Positions 8,204 to 16,766 of a stretch of DNA of 35,653 nt are shown here, piece by piece. Origin of the DNA: an uncultured Francisellaceae bacterium (GTDB taxonomy: Bacteria > Pseudomonadota > Gammaproteobacteria > Francisellales > CACEW01); contig CAJQSL010000050.1 in assembly GCA_905612315.1 (NCBI GenBank), forward strand, positions 1 through 35,653, in the 5' to 3' direction. The notes beneath the pieces were generated by a model. The model saw only the letters and a program-made list of their open reading frames with translations, ran no database searches and was not told the DNA's origin. The position numbers and the translations under genes were made by a program. The first letter of the stretch is position 1; the number at the start of each line of letters is the position of its first letter.

Positions 8204-11200
8204 TTATACCCCAGGACCTGCACCTGCACCGCCGCCTTCGCTTTCATTCTCTTCATCAGAACTATTTCCACCGCCCTGAAGAAAATCCCTAAAACCTTGA
8301 GAGGCAAAAGCCATTCCCTCCGACGCCATACGCAAACCTGGAGCAGCGGCAGAGGCAGTAGATTGCCTCCTTCTTAACATTGGCATTGGCATGCTAGCAC
8401 CAGCTCCGCCACCAAACTCCATAGTTACTGAGCGATAAGCCCCGCCGCCAAGCCCTCTAAGTGCTGGCCCTCCCATGCCCATACTAGGCCTTTTGCCAGT
8501 AGCAGCACCTTTAATACACTCAATACTTCTTGCATTTTGCGCTATATTTTCAACCAATCTTGCAATTACAGGCGCTAAGGTTCTTTTTTCTACATCTTCA
8601 AGTCTTGAGTATTCAGAAACCAGCTCAACTAATAAAAGATCTAATTGCTCAGGAGTTATCTCAACGCTACTCTCAGCCGCCGCAGCACCACGTTGCAAGC
8701 CAAAATTAAGCTTAACTCTTACATTCTCAACTCCTTCTAAGCCACCTTCGACTAATGTCGCAAATGGTAGTAACTTAGCTAGTTCATCTAGATCTATGGT
8801 TAAATCATCTAGCTCTATATCCAAAGCATCAAGGCCCTGACCACCTAAGGTTACGTTAATTTCACCACGCCAAAACTCAAAAGAAAGCTCGGAAAATGCA
8901 GCCAAAATAGTATCAAAATACTGATCCATATTGCCTGAAGTATCTGATAATACAAAAAGTTGATTAATCGGGATATCAGCCTGAGTTGAAATTTGCTGGG
9001 ATACACTTCCTTCAACTAAGTTGAACTGCTCAACAACCTGTTGAACTTGAGTTAAATTTGCCCCACTATTAATCCCTAAACCTACTACAAGTGGATATGC
9101 TCCTACTAACCCAGTTTCTCTTTCAAAATTAGACCTAATATTTGCAAGATCTCCATAATTAAACTCGCCATCTGTTAAAAAGAAAACCATTGCTCTATTT
9201 GGGTCATAATCCTCAATATCTCTTATTTGCTCTGATACCCGGCTAAACGCGCAATTCATATCAGTGCCCCCCATAGGAATACACCTAGCAATTACAGCTT
9301 CTAAGCGATCAGGCTGTTTAAGGTCAGATGCTTTTTCTAAGCCATCTGTTAAGTTATGAGCCTGACTTTCAAAACCAATAATTGAAACATTTACGTTATC
9401 AGCTAGCTTTCTAATTGTGTCTCTTAAGGATCTTCTTAAGATACTTATACTTGGCTCAATACCAACATTAGCGTTCTGATTATAATTAAAAGGATGAGCT
9501 CCCCCCATACTTCCACTTAAATCTAATAAAAGAAATACAGTTTTTTCATTTTCTACAGACCTACTACCTGAACCACTAACTTGTGCTGGCAAACTATCTA
9601 CAAAATGACTTTTAAGTGTATTAACCTTCTGTAAAGATGCTTTGTTTTCAACCAGCTCTACTGGAGCATAAACCCTAGGAATACCTTCTGTATCACCCGA
9701 TCTTAATTTTGCTATAACCTTTCTTTCTAATACACTACCTACAGACTGCTGATCTAAACAAACCAAATAATTACTTAATGATGATTCACGATAATAACTT
9801 GATGCTCCGGCTTGTAATAAATCTTGCTGACTAGCCCTATTAAGACGCAAGCTTAGGCGCTCATCTGAAGCATTATCTTGCTCCAAAGATATTAAAGCTG
9901 CCAACTCAGTTGCAAATATTTCAACTTCAGCACAGCCTCGAGTTGTCTTATATTGCTCTATTTGCTCTTGGCTTAAACCAATTGAGTTTCCAGCTTGTTC
10001 TAATAAATCATCAAGCTGAGGAACTTGTGTTAATTCAGCAAGCTGCTCATCTGGAAACAACATAGCAACAGCTTGTAGCGCTTCATTTAAAAATTTCAAA
10101 TGAAGTTTGAAAAACTTTCTTTTTAACCAAATAGGGTCATTACTAACTACTTGTGCAGCAGTTGGGCGCTTATTATTCCAGCCAGATAAAAGCACCTTTT
10201 GTAAATTAGGTACAATTAAATTTACAAGAGATACAAAACCAACCTCAGTTGGTAAAAACCTAGCCCCATACTCAGAGCTTTTTTGCATAGCATCTTTTAA
10301 AATACCTTTTATATCTAAAGCTGCAAACTTTAACATATCAAAAAGATAAAAGTTATCATCTGAGACTTGTACCTTTTTATTTGATAAGCCAGTAAATAAA
10401 AGATCTGCAGCTTGCAACCTTTCAGGAAGAGCCATAGATAAAATCCTTGCTGTCTGCCTTAACCAAGCTTGAGTATAACGCGCTGGCGTATTTAGCTCAC
10501 TTGAGATATACGCAGAAGGGTTAGCATCAAAATGAGTAGCTCGACGCTTTCTAACTGTCTGACGCTGAAATGGCGCTGGTGGCGGCAGTGGAGCCTGAGA
10601 TTCTTCTTCGTCTGAGTCCGAGCTAAGAGCAGAATCTACAGGATTTGCAGCTGCAGATGCTGCCGCAGATAAGTTTCTATGTGAACCTGGCACAGGAGGT
10701 GGCGGAGCCATAGCAGCCGAGCTCATAGCTCCCGGATAAAGCCCCGCCGCTCCTGTAGATGCGCTTGCCCCAGCAGGTGCTGCTGATGCTATCAAGGAGC
10801 CCCAAGATGGCATGGGCAGCAGAGCCGCCGCGGCACCAGCACCCCCCTCTGTCATTTGACGCGCGAAAGAAAGGCAAGGCTGCGCTCTGCCTCCCGCAAA
10901 CCCCATACCCATGACATCATCTTGATCATCTTGCTCTTCTAGCTCTTCTTGCTCTTCTTCACGAGCTGCTAAACTAAAAGATCTTAAAGATAATGCCTCA
11001 CTCATATTTGCTAAATTAGTTGAAACTTGTCTAGACAAACTTGGTGCTAAAGGTGCTAAGGGCGCAGATGCGGCAGCTGAACTTGCACTTGCACCCCCAC
11101 CTTCACTTTGAGCTACTAAATTAGCATGCCCATCAATCAACATGGTTTGTAACTTTTCAAAAGCCAGCTGGTCTTCTGTTATATTTTCTTGAGTATCTTC

Positions 11201-11380
11201 TTGCAGCTCAAAAGATGTATTTAGCGCCTGCAGTGCTTGCTCCAGTGCTGTTAAATTTTCTCTATTTAAAAAGTCTTTTCGTGGGGCTTCTTCTTCTTCT
11301 TCTTCTTCTTCTTCTTCTTCTGCTAATTGTAATTGTAATATTTTTTTGTATTCTATTAATAGATCAGTAATTTTACTCAC
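8204..11380 (-). CDS. giant von Willebrand factor A (VWA) domain protein
   Basis: A 1058-aa protein starting at a GTG (11380), chosen because AAGGAG lies 7 nt upstream. Residues 21-31 are eleven consecutive glutamates. Residues about 60-280 are low-complexity, rich in Ala, Gly, Ser, Glu and Pro (APPPPVPG; APLPPPAPFQRQTVRKRR). A structured helical region follows, then a VWA domain from about 610 to 800 with a complete MIDAS: DLSGSMGG (near 620), GGTDMN (near 704) and FFLTDGEF (near 736). VWA domains bind metal-dependent protein ligands. No signal peptide or membrane anchor is seen. The C-terminus is again Gly/Ala-rich. I recognise no full-length family; a role in host interaction is a guess. 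It is divergent from the 1011-aa gene across 282 bp. Confidence 0.8.
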   Translation of the reverse strand: MSKITDLLIEYKKILQLQLAEEEEEEEEEEEAPRKDFLNRENLTALEQALQALNTSFELQEDTQENITEDQLAFEKLQTMLIDGHANLVAQSEGGGASASSAAASAPLAPLAPSLSRQVSTNLANMSEALSLRSFSLAAREEEQEELEEQDDQDDVMGMGFAGGRAQPCLSFARQMTEGGAGAAAALLPMPSWGSLIASAAPAGASASTGAAGLYPGAMSSAAMAPPPPVPGSHRNLSAAASAAANPVDSALSSDSDEEESQAPLPPPAPFQRQTVRKRRATHFDANPSAYISSELNTPARYTQAWLRQTARILSMALPERLQAADLLFTGLSNKKVQVSDDNFYLFDMLKFAALDIKGILKDAMQKSSEYGARFLPTEVGFVSLVNLIVPNLQKVLLSGWNNKRPTAAQVVSNDPIWLKRKFFKLHLKFLNEALQAVAMLFPDEQLAELTQVPQLDDLLEQAGNSIGLSQEQIEQYKTTRGCAEVEIFATELAALISLEQDNASDERLSLRLNRASQQDLLQAGASSYYRESSLSNYLVCLDQQSVGSVLERKVIAKLRSGDTEGIPRVYAPVELVENKASLQKVNTLKSHFVDSLPAQVSGSGSRSVENEKTVFLLLDLSGSMGGAHPFNYNQNANVGIEPSISILRRSLRDTIRKLADNVNVSIIGFESQAHNLTDGLEKASDLKQPDRLEAVIARCIPMGGTDMNCAFSRVSEQIRDIEDYDPNRAMVFFLTDGEFNYGDLANIRSNFERETGLVGAYPLVVGLGINSGANLTQVQQVVEQFNLVEGSVSQQISTQADIPINQLFVLSDTSGNMDQYFDTILAAFSELSFEFWRGEINVTLGGQGLDALDIELDDLTIDLDELAKLLPFATLVEGGLEGVENVRVKLNFGLQRGAAAAESSVEITPEQLDLLLVELVSEYSRLEDVEKRTLAPVIARLVENIAQNARSIECIKGAATGKRPSMGMGGPALRGLGGGAYRSVTMEFGGGAGASMPMPMLRRRQSTASAAAPGLRMASEGMAFASQGFRDFLQGGGNSSDEENESEGGGAGAGPGV
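11288..11320 (-). repeat. GAA trinucleotide tract inside the VWA gene
   Basis: Eleven uninterrupted GAA codons on the minus strand encode glutamates 21-31. Slippage by whole units would change the length of the acidic tract without shifting the frame. Confidence 0.9.
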
Positions 11381-11662
11381 GTAACACTCCTTTATTGTTT
11401 TTATTATTATATTTGGTATTTGAGTATAAATTTACTCCTTTTTTATCAATTATTCATTAAGAAATAATTGTGTTTTTGAGCTTATCTTTAAAGAGCTCTC
11501 AAGTCAGTAAATAAATAAATAGATAGATAGATATTTATATGCTTATTAACTATTAATGCCGAACTGTTAACATTAGTTTAATGTTTTAATGTTTATTATA
11601 TCCCAGCTAGATTTAACCAAAAATTAAAAATTATAATTTTTATAAAAGAGGTATGATTACAG
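11381..11662. promoter_or_regulatory. divergent intergenic region with tetranucleotide tracts
   Basis: 282 bp separate the two giant genes. The region is very AT-rich. It contains an AATA-type tetranucleotide run at about 11508-11520 directly followed by three AGAT units at 11521-11532. AGAGG near 11646 may be the ribosome site for the 11663 gene, though spaced rather far. No confident -35/-10 pair was identified. Changes in the tetranucleotide number could alter promoter spacing for either gene. Confidence 0.4.
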
Positions 11663-14600
11663 ATGCTTATCGAAGATGAAATAGTAACAGCTTTACAAAA
11701 AGAAGACTCCCTAATACCAGTTTCTCCTGTAAATTTACCAAGTATATGGAGTTATTTACAGGAAAAGCTAAAAGAAAATAGCATGGCAGAACTTATATCT
11801 TCTGGTGAGATTAGTGCTGAATCTATTACTACCCTGCTACAAAGAGTAACAGATCTTGACCCAAGCTTTGTAAGCAGCATAGACTTTAGTTTTGTTAGAG
11901 AGCTTCCTGATGATATATATCGAGAGACTTTAACTAAAAGCATTACAAAACACCCTTTTATATCACAAGAGCTCAAAGAGTATATTGCTACTTTAATTTC
12001 TCCAACCCCCACATATAATTTAAGTTTTAATCAAGCTAAATTAGAAGGTCCCAGCATAAAGATTTATACTCTTTTAAAAAGCTTAGTTAGGTCTAAAAAC
12101 TTAAACCGCCCCATAATAAATTCATTTGATGCAATGTTTTTAGATCCAGGAAAAACAGATCAAGAAAAACTTTTAGAACTTCAAAAAAATGTTTTTAATC
12201 ACTGTTATAGTGTAGACAAAGACCTCGATTTTAGCGTAATAACTGGCATTTTAAATTCGCTTGGGATAGGAACTCCTGCAACTAAAACTAATAGGCCAAA
12301 AAAGCGCACTATTGCAAAAGATTATTCTATCTTATTCAATATTTTATTTAACAAATCGAATAATACAAAAGTAGACGAACTTACAACAGGTGACCTAGTT
12401 GGCTTATGGGTTATTGTAAGAACTCTTCTTTGTGAATCGAGTGATTCCGATAGCAGACGCTGTAAAGGTTTTTTCTATGAGTGGGATCATCATAATCTTC
12501 AACAAGATCAGTCACAAGATTTAAAAACAAAAGTTATTGTTAACCTTAAACAAAGCATTTTAGTTGCGCTGGTTAATAGACTAGAAGAACTAAATGCTCG
12601 TCAACTTAAATATGTTGAACTAAAGGTTTTGCTAGAACAACTAGGTGCTTTAACTCTAGATAGAAGATTAACATTGCTTAGGGCCTTTCCTAAAGAGATC
12701 TCTAGAATGATTTCTGGGTTCATTTCTATTGATCCGAATAAAATTGTAGATTCTATTTACAATATTCAAGTAGGCAACTCAGATGAAGATAGAGGCCCCA
12801 AGCTTGAAAAAATGATTCAAATAGCACGCGCTGAGGGCGCTGTTGAAAAACTTAGTTCACAGAGCCTAAAAAAAATAATTATCACTATGAGACAACCACT
12901 TCATAATTGGCACTTAAAACGAGATGACTCATGGCACTATAGGGGTTTTCAAAAAGAATGGTTAAACGCTATAGATAAAATTTCAAAGCAAAGCACTAAG
13001 CTTGATGATAGAGATGTTTTAAACCTTATAGAACTCACCTGTGAAATTATTCATGGAGAAATACCTTTTGAGCTTATTAATAGATTAAATAAAGATATAA
13101 TCTCTGAAATTACTAACTTAAAGTGGCTTTCAAAATTAAGAAATCATGTTAGTGAACAAATTCAAGCAACTGCAGAAGCAACAGTTACAGAAATAATAGA
13201 ACATGCTGCCTTAACTGCTGCAACAAAAACACCCTTGTCGCAAACATCAAAAGAAGATATAAATCTATTGCCAGTATCAGATCCAAACATATTAAAAGAT
13301 ATTGATGAAAAAATAACTTGGTTTATAAGTAATGAGATAGGTGCTGATGATGATGATAATAATATTATTGATATTATAGAAAGTTTCCCTGGCCCACTTC
13401 CTGAAAATATTGCTTTGGCGATACTTCAACTAGATGATATCGAATACATTCTAACAAGACACAAACTAACAACCGACTGCCTTATAAAAATATTTCATAA
13501 CATTGACATAGAAACTATTAATACAAAATTAACACCTGAAGTATTATTAAGGATGTCGCCTAAAAATATAATTGCGTCCATCCCACTACTTTCAGATCAA
13601 AACCTCAAAGGATTTATAGTAAAACTTTTAGAATCTGAAATAGATACAGTAGCTATCGGGGTGGCTTTCCGGTATGGATACAACGATATAGATCATAGTA
13701 ACTTTAAACGAAGATCTCTAATCTTAGAGATAGCAAAGCTTCCTGAAATGATTGAAAAGCTTGCAAAACTTGCAGAAGCAGATATGGTTTTTGCCGCCAC
13801 ACATAAAACATTCAACCAAGAGAAAGATCAATCTGGGCTAGATAGAGCTATTAGAGAAATATTGGAAAAAACTAGTGATGCTACAACAAAATTAAAACCA
13901 CGTTTTCTAGCAGCCACCGAAGATGAACTTACCCGAGAGCATGAAGGTTTAAAACGCTGTATCGCTGAGATTGACACCTTAATAGAAAGCGTGGGTGAAG
14001 ATGAATTGCGAGCAAAACTAAGAGTTGATCTTGATACAGAGCTTCAAAAAGTAGGAGAGCACACATCATTAGATGATTTTAAAGCCGCAGTAAGCAGATA
14101 TAAAGAATCAATTAAAGAGAGAGTACTAGGGGTGATACAAGAGTGTACAGAATGGATCATACGTTACAAAGCAACGCTCAAAGACAAAGGAAGAACTGTT
14201 CGGGATTGGGGGTTTGATACAGCCCTGAGAAATGATGCACGGAGACGGGCGTACTATACTGGGGTTGAGTTCGACGCCGCGGACCAACTTTACACGAGCG
14301 TAGGACCAGATATAAAAACCTATAGGGAGACGGTGAGATGCGTCAAGGAGACACTAAAACATATAGACAGATTGATATCGACACACTTGGAAGCTGGGCA
14401 CGAAGATCTGCCAAAAGCGCAGCAACTCCAAAAAACGGCCAAACGAGAAATGCGTAATTATTTCAACTCTAAAGAAGTAAAAACAACGTATAGCCGGTTT
14501 GAACGTCAGGCTGAGCTGACCGAATTACTTAGATTATGTGGTGCATTACCAACTGAAGTTAAGAAAGCTAAAAAGGCAACGACGCGATTGAGAGCAGGTG

Positions 14601-14698
14601 AAGCTGCAGCGGCTCCGCAGTGTGGTTGCGTTCAGTCTATTCGCAATGCTCTTCGGAGTCTGCGTGGAGGCGGTGCTAGGCCGTCGGGTCCGCGGTAA
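11663..14698 (+). CDS. 1011-aa protein of unknown function
   Basis: A long, mostly helical, soluble-looking protein with no signal peptide, membrane segment or recognised domain. It contains repeated leucine-rich helical stretches such as LTPEVLLRMSPKNIIASIPL and SDPNILKDIDEKITWFISNE, and a probable coiled coil around residues 740-830 rich in Glu, Lys and Arg. The last ~180 codons (from about 14160) become clearly richer in G+C and use codons rare upstream (CGG, CGC, CCG), and the tail is Arg/Gly-rich (RGGGARPSGPR, with CGC before it). That suggests a joined or recently acquired 3' part. It is divergent from the VWA gene and convergent with the RT, 4 bp apart. It resembles large effectors of intracellular bacteria only in general character. 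Confidence 0.75.
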   Translation: MLIEDEIVTALQKEDSLIPVSPVNLPSIWSYLQEKLKENSMAELISSGEISAESITTLLQRVTDLDPSFVSSIDFSFVRELPDDIYRETLTKSITKHPFISQELKEYIATLISPTPTYNLSFNQAKLEGPSIKIYTLLKSLVRSKNLNRPIINSFDAMFLDPGKTDQEKLLELQKNVFNHCYSVDKDLDFSVITGILNSLGIGTPATKTNRPKKRTIAKDYSILFNILFNKSNNTKVDELTTGDLVGLWVIVRTLLCESSDSDSRRCKGFFYEWDHHNLQQDQSQDLKTKVIVNLKQSILVALVNRLEELNARQLKYVELKVLLEQLGALTLDRRLTLLRAFPKEISRMISGFISIDPNKIVDSIYNIQVGNSDEDRGPKLEKMIQIARAEGAVEKLSSQSLKKIIITMRQPLHNWHLKRDDSWHYRGFQKEWLNAIDKISKQSTKLDDRDVLNLIELTCEIIHGEIPFELINRLNKDIISEITNLKWLSKLRNHVSEQIQATAEATVTEIIEHAALTAATKTPLSQTSKEDINLLPVSDPNILKDIDEKITWFISNEIGADDDDNNIIDIIESFPGPLPENIALAILQLDDIEYILTRHKLTTDCLIKIFHNIDIETINTKLTPEVLLRMSPKNIIASIPLLSDQNLKGFIVKLLESEIDTVAIGVAFRYGYNDIDHSNFKRRSLILEIAKLPEMIEKLAKLAEADMVFAATHKTFNQEKDQSGLDRAIREILEKTSDATTKLKPRFLAATEDELTREHEGLKRCIAEIDTLIESVGEDELRAKLRVDLDTELQKVGEHTSLDDFKAAVSRYKESIKERVLGVIQECTEWIIRYKATLKDKGRTVRDWGFDTALRNDARRRAYYTGVEFDAADQLYTSVGPDIKTYRETVRCVKETLKHIDRLISTHLEAGHEDLPKAQQLQKTAKREMRNYFNSKEVKTTYSRFERQAELTELLRLCGALPTEVKKAKKATTRLRAGEAAAAPQCGCVQSIRNALRSLRGGGARPSGPR

Positions 14699-14702
14699 GA
14701 AC

Positions 14703-15878
14703 TTAGTAGCTGTCCGGCTGGTTGGTTGCACTATAGTTTAATTTTAATTTACGGTTTAATTTACAGTTAATGAGAGTGAGAATGGTATTAGGCAGGTAAA
14801 CCTTCCCAACACTTAGCTTCGCCCACCTAATCCAATTCTTAACATGTCTATTCAAACGACTGACGAATTTCTCGCCATATGCCGCTTGGTGTTCATAAAG
14901 CCCATAGAGACGCTGGATTAAGCGTGCAAAACTAGTTTTAGCGATGGATAACCCTGCGGGTGCGCAGCTTTGATCTTCCGTACCGCCAATGTGATATCCC
15001 AAAAAATCGAAACCTTTAGAGCATTTACCGATGAAGGTTTTATCTAATGCTAGTTTAAGTTTTAGGGTATCTAATAATGAATAAACTGATTTAATAATCT
15101 TACGTAGCTGCCATCTGGTTTTTGCAAAAAATATAAAATCATCCATGTAACGTACATAGGTGAGATTTTTAGATTTTGCATATGAATCGATAGCATGTAA
15201 ATATACCGCGCCCATTAGCGGCGATAATGGGCATCCGCGCGGGATGCTTTTATGATTAATTAATATATGCTCAGCATTTCTTATTTCACAACGATTAGCA
15301 AATTGTAAAATTAAATCTAATACGCGCTCATCTTTAATATATTCAGATAGAAAATTAATTAGATATTTATGATCGATAGATGCATAAAATTTCGCGATAT
15401 CAGTTTTAAATATAAATTTATTTGAACTTTGATGTTTCGATGCTAATTTCACACAAGATTTTAAACCACCATAATCTTTTAAGTGCGAAGCTTTAGTTAA
15501 ATCCATACAGGATTTTAAATACGGCTCCAGCACTAAAGTTAATACTTTTAACACGATTTCACTTTCAGGCTCCCAGATAGATACATTCATTTCAGGAGTA
15601 TCCAAGCGAGGTGCTAAAGTTAATTGCTGAACCGGAGCGAGATTAAAAGTCCCGAGTTGTAATTCTTGGCGTAAAGTGTCTTTTCTTAAATTCCAGGTTC
15701 TAGAATAACTCCAAATTGGATGATTAGGCCCGGTTTCGCGCTCGATGTGTTTTTGTAAAGTTGCTTGGAAGGCTGCATCAAGTAGTTGGGTTGAGGCAAT
15801 TTGGCTCATGAGGTTAGAGGCCTCAGAAGGTTTACTAGGCTTAGTAAAATATAATTTTATGTTTTTAATTTTAAGCAT
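14703..15878 (-). CDS. stand-alone reverse transcriptase, group II-intron-like RT domain
   Basis: A 391-aa protein with an almost complete RT core and little else. Motif A is FKTDIAKFYASIDH (Asp160). Motif B is IPRGCPLSPLMGA (212-224). Motif C is YVRYMDDFIFF (YMDD at 244-247). FDFLGYHI (290-297) is the strand near motif E. The PxGxPLSP form of motif B resembles group II intron and group-II-like RTs rather than diversity-generating or retron RTs. No maturase X zinc region or HNH endonuclease follows; the tail (NWIRWAKLSVGKVYLPNT) is short. The RT core looks intact and likely active. A 54-nt upstream leader recurs before two further copies at 33825 and 35612, marking a repeated element. Confidence 0.85.
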   Translation of the reverse strand: MLKIKNIKLYFTKPSKPSEASNLMSQIASTQLLDAAFQATLQKHIERETGPNHPIWSYSRTWNLRKDTLRQELQLGTFNLAPVQQLTLAPRLDTPEMNVSIWEPESEIVLKVLTLVLEPYLKSCMDLTKASHLKDYGGLKSCVKLASKHQSSNKFIFKTDIAKFYASIDHKYLINFLSEYIKDERVLDLILQFANRCEIRNAEHILINHKSIPRGCPLSPLMGAVYLHAIDSYAKSKNLTYVRYMDDFIFFAKTRWQLRKIIKSVYSLLDTLKLKLALDKTFIGKCSKGFDFLGYHIGGTEDQSCAPAGLSIAKTSFARLIQRLYGLYEHQAAYGEKFVSRLNRHVKNWIRWAKLSVGKVYLPNTILTLINCKLNRKLKLNYSATNQPDSY

Positions 15879-15932
15879 TTTTCTAAATTTAAACTTATAT
15901 TTTTCATGTAAGATTATTTTTAGTATAGTTGG
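15879..15932 (-). promoter_or_regulatory. conserved leader of RT element, copy A
   Basis: On the minus strand the 54 nt before the RT start begin CCAACTATACTAAAAAT and contain ATATAAGTTTAAATTT. The same 54 nt, ungapped and at identical distance from the ATG, precede the copies at 33825 and 35612. Conservation of non-coding sequence suggests a promoter or a structured RNA belonging to the element. Confidence 0.6.
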
Positions 15933-16116
15933 TTTTTTTATTTCGTGTTTTTGGGTTTATTTTTTGTTGTTTGGATGATCCGATCCTGGCCTACTCCCAC
16001 GGGGCATAGCCGTCAACTTAAGAAATGACTTGTTTGCATAACAGGTTGATAAATAATAAAAAAATATTTAATGTTTGGAAAATGTTTTTCGGTCACGCTG
16101 AAGAAAAACCCAACAA

Positions 16117-16400
16117 GTCGTTGCGAGGAACATAGTGACGTGGCAATCTCCTTCCAATTGCTACGACTATAGTTATATTAAATCAACAGCAGTTGTGTAG
16201 GAGATTGCCACACTCGCCTACGGCTCGTTCGCAACGACTGCGGTGTGTGTCATTCCTCGCAAAGACAAAAAAGAAGTCTTTGCGAGGAGGCGTAGCCGAC
16301 GTGGCAATCTCGTGCGTAGTGCAAAGTAAGTGCAGGTGGCAGGGTTGTTACATCAAAGCACGTAGCACGCAAGTAAGCTCAGATGGCAAGGTTATTACAT
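16117..16400. repeat. cluster of R1 dispersed palindromic repeats
   Basis: At least three copies of the family lie here in alternating orientation: 16117-16156 (GTCGTTGCGAGGAAC... to GGCAATCTCC), 16197-16246 (GGAGATTGCCACACTCGCC to GCAACGACTGC) and 16275-16311. A flanking unit at about 16313-16400, read on the minus strand (ATGTAATAACCTTGCC; ACTACGCACGAGATTGCC), matches the 90-bp repeats at 24298. No gene was found in 15933-16426. Confidence 0.7.
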
Positions 16401-16402
16401 AA

Positions 16403-16428
16403 ATGGTTCTAACATAAATTTTATCATC
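16403..16428 (-). repeat. partial duplicate of glnB sequence just after its stop
   Basis: These 26 bp match glnB bases 16479-16504 with three mismatches. On the minus strand they would encode DDKIYVRTI, against GDGKIYVRTI in GlnB. The fragment starts at the glnB stop codon. Confidence 0.65.
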
Positions 16429-16765
16429 AAAGAGCATCAACCCCAGTTTGCCCAGTCCGAATACGAATAACTTCATCAATGGTTCTAACGTAAATCTTAC
16501 CATCGCCAATCGCGCCGGTATTAGCTTCATCTATAATAACTTTAATAAAATTAGATACTTGTGAGTCTTCACACAAAACTTCTAATTTTATTTTAGGCAG
16601 AAAATCAACCGCATATTCAGAGCCTCTATAAAGCTCGGTATGCCCTTTTTGTCTGCCAACGCCTCTTACTTCGGTTAGAGTGATTCCACCTGCTCCAGCT
16701 TCTAATAAAGCCTCACGTACATCATCTAATTTAAAAGGTTTTATAATCGCTGTAATAAGTTTCAT
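16427..16765 (-). CDS. glnB: nitrogen regulatory protein P-II
   Basis: 112 aa, the usual P-II length. The T-loop is GRQKGHTELYRGSEYAVDF, with Tyr51 as the uridylylation site. The signature GDGKIYVRTIDEVIRIRTG is present near the C-terminus. P-II proteins bind ATP, ADP and 2-oxoglutarate and report nitrogen and carbon status to glutamine synthetase control and ammonium transport. The start codon is 1 bp past the mutL stop, with GAGGCAG inside the mutL end as a possible ribosome site, so it is the second gene of a mutL-glnB operon. No glnK, amtB or glnD is nearby. A short piece of this gene is duplicated immediately downstream. Confidence 0.93.
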   Translation of the reverse strand: MKLITAIIKPFKLDDVREALLEAGAGGITLTEVRGVGRQKGHTELYRGSEYAVDFLPKIKLEVLCEDSQVSNFIKVIIDEANTGAIGDGKIYVRTIDEVIRIRTGQTGVDAL

Positions 16766-16766
16766 G

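Noticed and set aside
15270..15290. NAEH in the RT as a retron region X (NAxxH)
   Set aside because: It lies after motif A, whereas I expect the retron motif before motif A, and no VTG region was seen. Likely chance.
14703..15878. Diversity-generating retroelement
   Set aside because: Motif B is PRGCPLSPL, not the SQ-type of DGR RTs, and no template/variable repeat pair or accessory gene was seen nearby.
16193..16402. 69-aa frame in the R1 cluster before glnB
   Set aside because: It is made wholly of repeat sequence, with no ribosome site or family resemblance.
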